NCBI GenBank assembly: GCA_021827225.1
Contig: JAKAXG010000212.1
Span: 1-7,232 of the forward strand
From: Actinomycetes bacterium
GTDB taxonomy: Bacteria; Actinomycetota; Acidimicrobiia; Acidimicrobiales; Palsa-688
Direction of reading: 5' to 3'
DNA length: 7,232 nt
Each line of letters opens with the position of its first letter. The stretch's first letter is position 1. Both the position numbers and the translations under genes were made by a program. This document shows, piece by piece, positions 1 to 5,591 of the stretch. Under the pieces are notes generated by a model. That model was not told the origin of the DNA and did not search any database. It worked only from the letters and a program-made list of their open reading frames with translations.

Positions 1-855
1 TCCGATCTGCCCGGCCACCCCCACCGCCAGGGCCCCGGTCACGAAGGCGCCGACCAGGGGCACGAAGCTCCCGAGGGCGACGAGCACCGCCAGGGGGAAC
101 GCCAGCGGCACGCCCAGGAAAGACAGGGTTATGGCCACCACTACCCCGTGGAAGGTGGCCACGATCAGCGTGCCGCGGACGTACTGGCTGATGGTGCGCC
201 AGGCCGCCCGGCCGGCGGCGTCGGCGGCGGGGCGGCCCGCCGGCGGGAAGCCCTTCAGCAGGAACGCCCACACCCGGTCCCCGTCGTAGACGAGGAAGAT
301 GGACGAGAACACGGCGAGAAGCAGACCGGTCAGGAAGGAGAGGACGGTCTTGCCGGTCGAGAGCGCCGCCGACGCGATCTTGGAGCTGTTCCTGGTGATG
401 TCGTTGGCGACGGTGTTGTTGAGGTTGTCCACCGTCTTGGCATTGATCTTCAGCGGCCCGTGGATCAGCCAGTGCTTGATCTGCGGGAGCAGGCGGTTGA
501 TCTCGTTGCCGAGCTGCGGGGCCTGCTGGGTGGCCCGCACGACCACCTCCGTGATCAAGCCCCCGAGGATGAACACCGCCCCGAGCATGGTGATGAGGGT
601 GGCCGCCCCCCGTCCCACTCCCAGCCTGCGCATCCGGTTCGCCACCGGCTGCAGCAGCCCGGTCACGAGGATGGCGGCGATGAAGGGGATGACGACGAGG
701 GACAGCTTCGACAGCAGCTGCACCACGAAGTACCCGACCGTGCCCAGGGCGAGCAGCCGCCAGGCGTACTCGCCGGCCGTGCGCAGCAGCGGCCCGGGGC
801 TCTGGCCTCCGGAGGATGGGGACGACACCGGCTGACCCGGCCCGCTCGGCTGCAT
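1..855 (-). CDS. AI-2E/PerM-family transporter, N-terminal part (3' end outside window)
   Basis: The minus-strand frame is open from ATG 855-853 to the window edge, giving 285 codons with no stop. The family (also called PerM/TqsA) contains multi-pass inner-membrane proteins tied to autoinducer-2 or small-solute export, or to Na+/H+ antiport; the substrate here cannot be told. After a Pro/Ser/Gly-rich N-terminus (residues 1-22) come hydrophobic segments at about 34-48, 52-69 and 84-106, then a long polar region rich in Asn, Lys and Gln (about 110-165). Further hydrophobic segments follow at about 170-190, 228-247 and 251-284. GSFVPLVGAF (262-271) fits the family's conserved Pro-x-x-Gly motif before the late helices. 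Full members are about 340-400 residues, so the C-terminal quarter or so is missing. A GTG two codons upstream (861-859) is an alternative start, and the SD is weak for both. The gene diverges from the glutathione peroxidase gene. Confidence 0.88.
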   Translation of the reverse strand, partial: MQPSGPGQPVSSPSSGGQSPGPLLRTAGEYAWRLLALGTVGYFVVQLLSKLSLVVIPFIAAILVTGLLQPVANRMRRLGVGRGAATLITMLGAVFILGGLITEVVVRATQQAPQLGNEINRLLPQIKHWLIHGPLKINAKTVDNLNNTVANDITRNSSKIASAALSTGKTVLSFLTGLLLAVFSSIFLVYDGDRVWAFLLKGFPPAGRPAADAAGRAAWRTISQYVRGTLIVATFHGVVVAITLSFLGVPLAFPLAVLVALGSFVPLVGAFVTGALAVGVAGQIG

Positions 856-945
856 GGCCACCAGCCTGCCCGACCGGGCCGCCGGGATCGGGGACTGCTG
901 CCGGCCGGTGGGAATAGGGCTGCCGGCGGCGGGGTTGGCGCCGGC
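856..945. promoter_or_regulatory. Divergent intergenic region between transporter and peroxidase genes
   Basis: These 90 bases should hold the 5' signals of both divergent genes. The only A/T-richer spot is GGGAATAGGG near 910-919, which could serve as a -10-like element on either strand, but no matching -35 is convincing. A 9-base direct repeat, GCTGCCGGC, occurs at 897-905 and 919-927, 22 bases apart and flanking that spot. No strong Shine-Dalgarno precedes the peroxidase ATG. That promoters lie here is inferred from gene orientation, not from a clear motif. Confidence 0.35.
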
Positions 946-1434
946 ATGGCCCTCGCAGATACCGCTATCTCCGCTCTGGACGGAAAGCCCCTGGACCTGT
1001 CGCAGTTCGCCGGGAGGGCGACGCTGGTGGTGAACGTGGCGTCGCGCTGCGGTCTCACCCCGCAGTACGCCGGGCTGGAGGAGCTCCACGAGCGGTACAG
1101 GGACCGGGGCTTCAGCGTCCTCGGGGTGCCGTGCAACCAGTTCGCCGGCCAGGAGCCCGGCACGGCCGAGGAGATCGCCACTTTCTGCTCGACCACCTAC
1201 GGGGTGACCTTCCCCATGACCGAGAAGGTCGATGTCAACGGGCCGGACCGCCATCCCCTCTATACCGAGCTGACCTCCGTCAAGGACGCCGGTGGCGAGG
1301 CCGGCGACGTGCAGTGGAACTTCGAGAAGTTCCTGATCGCGCCCGACGGCCGCGTGGTCGGCCGGTTCCGGCCCGGGGTCACGCCCGATGCGGAGGAGCT
1401 CGTGTCCGCCATCGAGCAGGTCCTTCCGGGATGA
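946..1434 (+). CDS. Glutathione peroxidase family protein (Cys-type, probably thioredoxin-dependent)
   Basis: This 162-residue protein has the normal length for bacterial GPx/BsaA proteins and a thioredoxin fold. It reduces hydrogen peroxide and organic hydroperoxides in the cytoplasm. The peroxidatic residue is Cys35 in NVASRCGLTPQY (30-41), where animal enzymes carry selenocysteine. The rest of the catalytic tetrad is present: Gln69 (CNQFAGQE) and Trp124-Asn125 (WNFEKF). Cys81 in FCSTTYGVTFP matches the resolving cysteine of the non-seleno, thioredoxin-using group (yeast Gpx3 position 82), so thioredoxin rather than glutathione is the likely reductant; this is inference. ATG 946 is chosen because the family's N-terminus starts there. 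The frame stays open for nearly 800 bases upstream, but that stretch runs antisense to the transporter gene. No signal peptide is seen. The diguanylate cyclase gene begins 88 bases after its stop. Confidence 0.95.
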   Translation: MALADTAISALDGKPLDLSQFAGRATLVVNVASRCGLTPQYAGLEELHERYRDRGFSVLGVPCNQFAGQEPGTAEEIATFCSTTYGVTFPMTEKVDVNGPDRHPLYTELTSVKDAGGEAGDVQWNFEKFLIAPDGRVVGRFRPGVTPDAEELVSAIEQVLPG

Positions 1435-1522
1435 ACCGGTAGGCTCCCTGGGTGCTGTTTTTTCCGGGCTGGGTGCCGGCGGGCCGGGACGAGATAGGTG
1501 GATCGGGGTAGGAACCGCCATC
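1435..1522 (+). promoter_or_regulatory. Short intergenic region with a T6 tract
   Basis: This 88-base gap separates the peroxidase stop from the diguanylate cyclase start. It contains a run of six T (1458-1463), unusual in so GC-rich a sequence. Only imperfect pairing can be drawn just before it, so an intrinsic terminator for the peroxidase gene is possible but weak. An SD-like AGGA (1510-1513) sits nine bases before the ATG at 1523. The 8-mer CTGGGTGC occurs twice (1448-1455 and 1469-1476), which may be chance. No confident promoter is seen. Confidence 0.25.
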
Positions 1523-2392
1523 ATGGATTCGGCAGGGCTGTACCGGGCCGTATTCGAGTGTGCTCCGGTGGCCATAGCAGTGCTGGACTCCGAGATGCGG
1601 GTAGTGGACGCCAACACCGAATTGGCTGGGCTTCTCGGCCGGCGGCAGTCGAGCATGCAGGCTGTCACCGTCGGGGAACTGGCGGTTCCCGACGACGCCG
1701 ACCGTCTCATCCGGGCTGTCCACGAGGCCCGGTCGGCCGGTGGCAGCCCGGTGGTAGTGGAGCACCGCTACCGGAACCCCGACGGGGAGGGCTGGCTGCG
1801 GACGGCGGTCCGGAGCCTGATGGAGCCGGGGCGGCCCGGCTGGACGGTGTGCACGTTCCACGATCTCACCCGGGACCAGCAGGCCCTGGAGCAGCAGCGC
1901 CGGGAGGCCGAGCAGGACGCCCTGACCGGGCTGCTGAACCGCCGGGGTGGTGACCGCCGGCTGACGGCGGCCCTTCAGCGCATGGTCCTGTCAGGACCGG
2001 TGGCAGTGATCATCTGCGACGCCGACGGGCTGAAACAGGTCAACGACCGGTTCGGCCATGCCGCCGGCGACGAGGCGCTGGTGGATCTCGCCCACCGCCT
2101 GCGTAGCGCGGTGCGCTCGGGGGACGACGTGGCCCGTATGGGCGGCGACGAGTTCATAGTCGTGGCCCGGGTGGCCGGCCTCGAAGAGGCCCGGGCCATC
2201 GCCGAGCGCTGCGTGCGGGCCGTCGAAGCGGCCGGGGGCGAAGGCCCCGGCCGGTGCCGGGTCACGATCTCCGCCGGGGTGGCGCTGGCCTGCCCGGGGC
2301 AGCCGGTGGACCCGGCCGGCTTGCTCGCCGAGGCGGACCGGGCACTCTACGAGGCCAAGCGGCGGGGCGGTGACCGCTGGTACGGGTGCTGA
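1523..2392 (+). CDS. Diguanylate cyclase with N-terminal PAS domain (PAS-GGDEF)
   Basis: This 289-residue soluble protein makes the second messenger c-di-GMP from two GTP. A PAS sensor domain covers about residues 5-115, starting LYRAVFECAPVAIAVLD. A short linker rich in Gln, Glu and Arg (117-131) may form the coiled signalling helix. The GGDEF domain follows at about 132-289: DALTGLLNR (132-140), DADGLKQVND with Asp166 as expected metal ligand (166-175), an intact GGDEF active site (207-211) and the closing ALYEAKRRGGDRW segment. RSGD (198-201) lies five residues before GGDEF, the spacing of the RxxD product-inhibition I-site, so the enzyme should be catalytically competent and feedback-inhibited. 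There is no EAL or HD-GYP domain and no transmembrane segment. ATG 1523 starts right at the PAS fold; the open frame extends 135 bases upstream into the peroxidase gene without a better start. The PAS ligand is unknown. Confidence 0.94.
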   Translation: MDSAGLYRAVFECAPVAIAVLDSEMRVVDANTELAGLLGRRQSSMQAVTVGELAVPDDADRLIRAVHEARSAGGSPVVVEHRYRNPDGEGWLRTAVRSLMEPGRPGWTVCTFHDLTRDQQALEQQRREAEQDALTGLLNRRGGDRRLTAALQRMVLSGPVAVIICDADGLKQVNDRFGHAAGDEALVDLAHRLRSAVRSGDDVARMGGDEFIVVARVAGLEEARAIAERCVRAVEAAGGEGPGRCRVTISAGVALACPGQPVDPAGLLAEADRALYEAKRRGGDRWYGC

Positions 2393-2429
2393 GCCCGGTC
2401 GGCAGGACCCGGCCGGACCAGGGCCGGGG

Positions 2430-2942
2430 ATGAGCGTCGCCGGGCACACCGTGGTGGTGATCAGCGATACCCACCTCCGCGACGGGAAGCCGGACCGGTG
2501 GCTTCCCGAGAAACTGCTGCAGTACCTCGCCGGGGCGGACGCCGTGCTGCATGCCGGAGACGTGGTGGAACCCGGGGTGCTGGAACGCCTGGGCCGCTTC
2601 GCTCCGGTGCACGCGGTGCTCGGCAACAACGATCACACCCTGGCCGGCCGGTTGCCGGAGACGGTGGTGGTCGACCTGGCCGGGGTGCGCGTCGGTATGG
2701 TCCACGACAGCGGACGCAGCCTGGGCAGAGCCGGCCGCTCGAGGCGGAGGTTCCCTGACTGCTCCGTGGTGGTGTTCGGGCACAGCCACATCCCGCTCGA
2801 CGAGGTCGGTCTCGGCGGTCAGTTGCTGTTCAACCCCGGCTCGCCGACCCAACGGCGCCGGCAGCCGCACCCCACCTTCGGGATCCTCGAGCTGGGCTCG
2901 GGCCGGGTTCTCAGCCATCGGCTGGTGGCTACTGACAGCTGA
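2430..2942 (+). CDS. YfcE/MJ0936-type metallophosphoesterase
   Basis: This 170-residue cytoplasmic protein belongs to the small calcineurin-like phosphoesterases, two-metal enzymes that often cleave phosphodiesters in vitro and whose true substrates are mostly unknown. All metal-binding blocks are visible: SDTHL (Asp13, His15), HAGD (Asp44), GNND (Asn66), VHD (His92) and GHSH (His118, His120), followed by FNPGSPTQRR (134-143), typical of the family. The usual HG of the fourth block reads HD here. ATG 2430 is preferred: AGGG (2420-2423) lies six bases upstream and MSVAGHTVVVISDTH begins directly with the first strand. A GTG at 2370 would add 20 low-complexity Gly/Pro/Ala-rich residues and overlap the cyclase gene by 23 bases. 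From 2430 the gap to the cyclase gene is 37 bases, so they may be co-transcribed. The gene converges on the YjbQ-type gene. Confidence 0.92.
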   Translation: MSVAGHTVVVISDTHLRDGKPDRWLPEKLLQYLAGADAVLHAGDVVEPGVLERLGRFAPVHAVLGNNDHTLAGRLPETVVVDLAGVRVGMVHDSGRSLGRAGRSRRRFPDCSVVVFGHSHIPLDEVGLGGQLLFNPGSPTQRRRQPHPTFGILELGSGRVLSHRLVATDS

Positions 2943-2954
2943 AGGCCCTGTCAG
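2932..2954. terminator. Dyad spanning the convergent stop codons, possible bidirectional terminator
   Basis: A perfect 7-base inverted repeat, CTGACAG (2932-2938) and CTGTCAG (2948-2954), encloses a 9-base loop. It contains the phosphoesterase stop (TGA 2940-2942) and, on the other strand, the YjbQ-type gene's stop (2951-2953). With only eight bases between the genes this is the only place for a shared terminator. Flanking GGC/GCC could lengthen the stem with a 3-base bulge. Neither side has a T tract, so intrinsic activity would be weak; the terminator role is inferred from position. Confidence 0.4.
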
Positions 2955-3355
2955 CCGTCGAGGAAGCTGAGGCGCACGTGGCGGTCCGGGTTGTCGCCGT
3001 TCGGGTCGACCAGGCATATGGACTGCCACGTCCCCAGTTGCAGCCGGCCGGCGAGCACGGGGACGGTCAGGGAGGGGGCGATGAACGCCGGCAGGATGTG
3101 GTCGCGCCCGTGGCCGGCGCTGCCGTGGCGGTGGGACCAGCGTCCGTCCGCCGGGAGCACCTCGTCGATCTGGAGCAGCAGGTCCGAGTCGCTGCCGGCA
3201 CCGGTCTCGATGACGGCCAAGCCGGCGGTGGCGTGCGGCACGAAGACCGAGAGGAGCCCTTCAGCTCCCGGGGACAGGAACTGCCGGCACCGCGAGGTGA
3301 TGTCCACGACGGCCGGGCGGTCGCCGGTGCGCACACTGATCAACTCGCTTCTCAT
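2951..3355 (-). CDS. YjbQ / UPF0047 family protein (secondary thiamine-phosphate synthase-like)
   Basis: This 134-residue protein has the full length of the UPF0047 (YjbQ) family, small beta-rich proteins. E. coli YjbQ has weak thiamine-phosphate synthase activity, but the physiological role is unresolved. Residues 95-113 satisfy the family signature around G-T-W-Q (GTWQ 108-111). Other conserved blocks are HATAGLAVIE (41-50), the His-rich WSHRHGSAGHGRDH (73-86), which probably forms a metal or active site, and VPVLAGRLQLG. Translation starts at ATG 3355-3353, inside an ATGA overlap with the stop of the upstream transporter gene. A strong SD, GAGGAGG (3369-3363), lies seven bases before it within the last codons of that gene. 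Coupled translation with the transporter is therefore likely. No thiamine genes are nearby, so context gives no support for a thiamine role. Confidence 0.93.
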   Translation of the reverse strand: MRSELISVRTGDRPAVVDITSRCRQFLSPGAEGLLSVFVPHATAGLAVIETGAGSDSDLLLQIDEVLPADGRWSHRHGSAGHGRDHILPAFIAPSLTVPVLAGRLQLGTWQSICLVDPNGDNPDRHVRLSFLDG

Positions 3356-4248
3356 GGTTCGACCTCCTCGCTGCGGTACAGGCGGTCACCGCCGCCGCCC
3401 ATCTGCTCCTGGAGGAGGGGGGAGCGGCTGAGCAGCACGGTACCGATTCCGAGCGCCACGGCCGATGCCAGCACGCCGACCAGCCAGAGTCCCTGGCGGG
3501 TCTGCTCGCCGAAGGCAAGCACACCCCACAGGATGGCGACCCCCGGATCGGCCAGGGTGATCCCCGGCTGGGCTGCGAACAGTGGGCCGGCCTGCAGGGC
3601 GTTCTGCATCAGGAACATGGCGACCAGGCCGCTCCCCGCCATGGCGTAGGTGCTCCACGTCTCGAAGACTCCCGCCGGGCCGTAATGCAGCCCGTGGGTG
3701 GCGCTCTTCATGAACGCTGCCGTGAGCCCGAAGGCTATTCCGGCCGCCAGACCGAGCATGGCCGGCCGGCGGGCCGGCCCGCCGCGGGAGCTGGCCGCGA
3801 CGCAGCCGGCAACCGCACCGGCGGTGATCCCTCCGCCGATTACCCAGTGCAGGACGGGGATGTGATGGACCGTCGGCCGGGACGGGTCGAGGAAGAAGAT
3901 CAGCCCGGCCAGGCCGACGGTCATGACCCCGATGGCCAGCCACTCCCTCTTGTGCATGCGGGCCCCGAACACCCGGGCGCCGCCGATGAGGGTCATCGGC
4001 AGCTCCAGGACCAGGATGGGCTGCACCGCGGCGAGCTGTCCCATGCTCAGGGCGGCCCCGTCCAGGAGGAACGACACGATGACCGCTCCGAAGCCGGCCA
4101 GCCAGACCGGCCGGTGGAGCAGGTCCAGTATCAGCTGGGGTTTCATGGCCAGCTCAGCTGGTTCTTCCTTGTCGGCCTTGCGCTGCAGGATGTTCGAGGC
4201 GGCATTCGACGCCGCAGCCAGCACGGCCAGCGGGAAACTGGGGGTCAC
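3352..4248 (-). CDS. DMT-superfamily membrane transporter, NIPA-like
   Basis: This 298-residue integral membrane protein has about nine hydrophobic segments, near residues 4-20, 48-66, 72-92, 103-120, 133-153, 164-181, 193-213, 224-246 and 252-274. SNILQRKA in the first segment and QLAAVQPILVLELPMTL (71-87) recall the NIPA-like branch of the drug/metabolite transporters, members of which carry Mg2+ in eukaryotes. The substrate of actinobacterial members is not established. The loop at about 153-163 is Arg-rich, as expected on the cytoplasmic side, and the C-terminal tail is short and acidic. The start is GTG 4248-4246, with an SD-like GGAG a few bases upstream; only 18 bases separate it from the glycosyltransferase stop. 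Its own stop overlaps the start of the YjbQ-type gene. An 18-base perfect palindrome lies inside the gene (3767-3784). Confidence 0.9.
   Translation of the reverse strand: MTPSFPLAVLAAASNAASNILQRKADKEEPAELAMKPQLILDLLHRPVWLAGFGAVIVSFLLDGAALSMGQLAAVQPILVLELPMTLIGGARVFGARMHKREWLAIGVMTVGLAGLIFFLDPSRPTVHHIPVLHWVIGGGITAGAVAGCVAASSRGGPARRPAMLGLAAGIAFGLTAAFMKSATHGLHYGPAGVFETWSTYAMAGSGLVAMFLMQNALQAGPLFAAQPGITLADPGVAILWGVLAFGEQTRQGLWLVGVLASAVALGIGTVLLSRSPLLQEQMGGGGDRLYRSEEVEP
3767..3784. repeat. 18-base perfect palindrome inside the DMT transporter gene
   Basis: The sequence CGGCGGGCCGGCCCGCCG is its own reverse complement. It encodes part of the Gly/Pro/Arg-rich loop between hydrophobic segments 5 and 6 of the transporter. 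In DNA this GC-rich such palindromes arise fairly often, so no function is claimed. Confidence 0.6.
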
Positions 4249-4266
4249 CCGGCGCTCCGCCGCCGG

Positions 4267-5394
4267 CTACGCCGGCGTCGTGCCGTGGAACGTGGGATCA
4301 CCGGCCGGGGCGCGGCGGACCATGGCCGCCACCGAGTCCGCGATGTCGGCCCGGAACATCTGCCGGGCGGTGCTGATCAGGCCCTGCCGGAACGTTCCGT
4401 CGTCGGCCACCCGGCCGAGCACCTTGAGCAGCTCCTCCTCCGAGCGGGCGTAGCGGGATACGCCGACCTGATCCATGCGCTCCACGTTCTCCCGGCCGTG
4501 GCCGGGGATGGGTCCGAAGCTGACAACCGGGGTGCCGACGGCCATGGCCTCCATGGCCATCAGCCCACCGGCGTTCTCCACCACCACGTCGGCCGCCACC
4601 ATGAGCTTCGACATGTCGTCCACCCAGCCGAAGACCCGTCCGCAGCCGGCGGCCTCCAGGCGCCGGCGTAGAGCCTCGTTGCGGCCGGTCACGGTCACCA
4701 CCTGGAACCGGCCGTCGGCGGCCACGGCCCTGGCGGTGCGCTCGATGTGGCCGGCGCCCCATGAACCGGCGACTATCAGCACGACCCGGTCCTCGTCGGA
4801 CAGGCGCAGCTCGCGGCGGGCCTCCGGCCGGCTCAGGCGGGGCTGCGCGAAGGGAGGGTGGACGATCGGTCCTGGTGCCTCAGCGACGGGGGCCCCGAGT
4901 GAGCGAACCCGCTCGGCCTGGGCCTCGTGCAGGCAGAAGTGCACATCGACATCGGGATCGACCCACAGCCCGTGGGTGGCGAAGTCCACCACTATCGATG
5001 CCGTCTCCACCGGCATGAGACCCCGCCGGCGCATGTCGCCCAGCACCTGCGAGCAGAGGTGGAACGTCGACACGGCGACGTCGGGGTGGTGGATCGCCAT
5101 CCAGCGTTCCAGCCGCCGCCCGGCCAGCCGGATGATCGGAGAGGCTCTCCGCCCGGGGTGCTCGGAGGGGCGCAGCCAGACGGCGTAGATCCCCTCGTAC
5201 AGCCACGGGGCGTGGCGGACGACGCCTTTGTAGAACCCCGTGATGAGGCGACCTATGCGTAGCGGGAGCAACTCCCACACGTCGAGTACGTCGCAATCGA
5301 TGCCCCGCTCCGCCAGCCGGCGCTGCAACTCGAGCGCCACTTGATCATGCCCGGCGCCCATTCCGGCCGTGAGCGTGACGACCCGCCCGGGCAT
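4267..5394 (-). CDS. MGDG-synthase/GT28-like glycosyltransferase
   Basis: This 375-residue GT-B-fold protein resembles the MGDG synthase/UgtP (diacylglycerol glycosyltransferase) and MurG-like GT28 group, which moves a sugar from a nucleotide donor to a lipid acceptor at the inner face of the membrane. The N-terminal acceptor half opens with TAGMGAGHDQVALEL (9-23), the Gly-rich loop of this group. The C-terminal donor half begins near 203 with a second glycine loop, AGSWGAGH (209-216). It continues with TGRNEAL, FGWVDDM (255-261) and VVENAGGLMAMEAMAVGTPVV (271-291), which holds the donor-binding signature, then PIPGHGRENVERM. There is no signal peptide; membrane attachment would be peripheral. 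ATG 5394 leads straight into the first beta strand. The preceding ORF's stop overlaps this start (TGATG). Acceptor and sugar are unknown; a glycolipid product is inference. The transporter gene follows 18 bases later, suggesting an operon. Confidence 0.88.
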   Translation of the reverse strand: MPGRVVTLTAGMGAGHDQVALELQRRLAERGIDCDVLDVWELLPLRIGRLITGFYKGVVRHAPWLYEGIYAVWLRPSEHPGRRASPIIRLAGRRLERWMAIHHPDVAVSTFHLCSQVLGDMRRRGLMPVETASIVVDFATHGLWVDPDVDVHFCLHEAQAERVRSLGAPVAEAPGPIVHPPFAQPRLSRPEARRELRLSDEDRVVLIVAGSWGAGHIERTARAVAADGRFQVVTVTGRNEALRRRLEAAGCGRVFGWVDDMSKLMVAADVVVENAGGLMAMEAMAVGTPVVSFGPIPGHGRENVERMDQVGVSRYARSEEELLKVLGRVADDGTFRQGLISTARQMFRADIADSVAAMVRRAPAGDPTFHGTTPA

Positions 5395-5591
5395 CAGCGG
5401 GACGGCACCGGGCGGTCGGACATGAACACCGTTGCGAGGTACCCGCCGAACATGGCGCTCAAACTGTCCCGTGACTCCGGCAAGACGATCGAAAGCCTAC
5501 AGCAGCCCCCGGAACCGCCTGTGACCCGAGCGGTCCCGCGGACGCCTCCCCACCCGCCGGGGGCGGGCGACCCGAGGCGGCGGCCGGTCAC
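5394..5591 (-). CDS. Doubtful 65-codon ORF bridging the SDR and glycosyltransferase genes
   Basis: This reading frame starts at GTG 5591, overlapping the SDR stop (GTGA), and ends with a TGA overlapping the glycosyltransferase start (TGATG), so both ends have the geometry of translational coupling. The 65-residue product is Gly/Arg-rich in its first half and more protein-like later (LSIVLPESRDSLSAMFGGYLA). It matches no family I recognise. By hand count about 86 percent of third positions are G or C, but second positions (about 69 percent) are richer than first positions (about 63 percent), unlike normal high-GC genes. The first third overlaps a hairpin that could be a terminator. A non-coding gap with chance overlaps is at least as likely. 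Confidence 0.2.
   Translation of the reverse strand: MTGRRLGSPAPGGWGGVRGTARVTGGSGGCCRLSIVLPESRDSLSAMFGGYLATVFMSDRPVPSR
5543..5579 (-). terminator. GC-rich hairpin just after the SDR gene
   Basis: Nested inverted repeats lie 8 bases past the SDR stop. The outer arms are CGCCTC (5543-5548) and GAGGCG (5574-5579); the inner arms are CCCGCC (5553-5558) and GGCGGG (5562-5567) around a 3-base loop. It could end SDR transcription and separate that gene from the glycosyltransferase operon. No T tract follows in the minus direction, so it would not be a classical intrinsic terminator, and stem-forming sequence is common at this GC content. Confidence 0.35.

Noticed and set aside
148..945. Long plus-strand frame continuing upstream of the peroxidase gene, suggesting a 428-residue fusion.
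   Set aside because: It is antisense to the clear AI-2E-family gene, its product is low-complexity Arg/Gly/Asp-rich, and the peroxidase family starts at 946.
1448..1476. Repeated 8-mer CTGGGTGC before the cyclase gene as an operator.
   Set aside because: It is short, G-rich and without symmetry; chance recurrence is likely at this base composition.
2370..2429. Upstream GTG start for the phosphoesterase, overlapping the cyclase gene by 23 bases.
   Set aside because: The added 20 residues are Gly/Pro/Ala-rich and outside the family fold; ATG 2430 has an SD-like AGGG and begins at the first strand.
2700..2710. HD in place of the usual HG in the fourth phosphoesterase block, as a possible inactivating change.
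   Set aside because: The metal-binding His92 is kept and all other ligands are present; a change of the following Gly is probably a subfamily variant.
2262..3029. 255-codon minus-strand ORF opposite the cyclase and phosphoesterase genes.
   Set aside because: Composition is Pro/Arg/Ala/Gly/His-rich with no motif, and it lies opposite two genes with complete family signatures, as expected for a high-GC shadow frame.
3767..3784. The 18-base palindrome as a mobile-element or REP-type site.
   Set aside because: It lies inside an intact coding frame, occurs once as far as I can see, and GC-only palindromes are common here.
3685..4671. 328-codon plus-strand ORF across the transporter and glycosyltransferase genes.
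   Set aside because: It crosses the junction of two well-supported minus-strand genes and has a Gly/Arg/Asp/His-rich, motif-free product.
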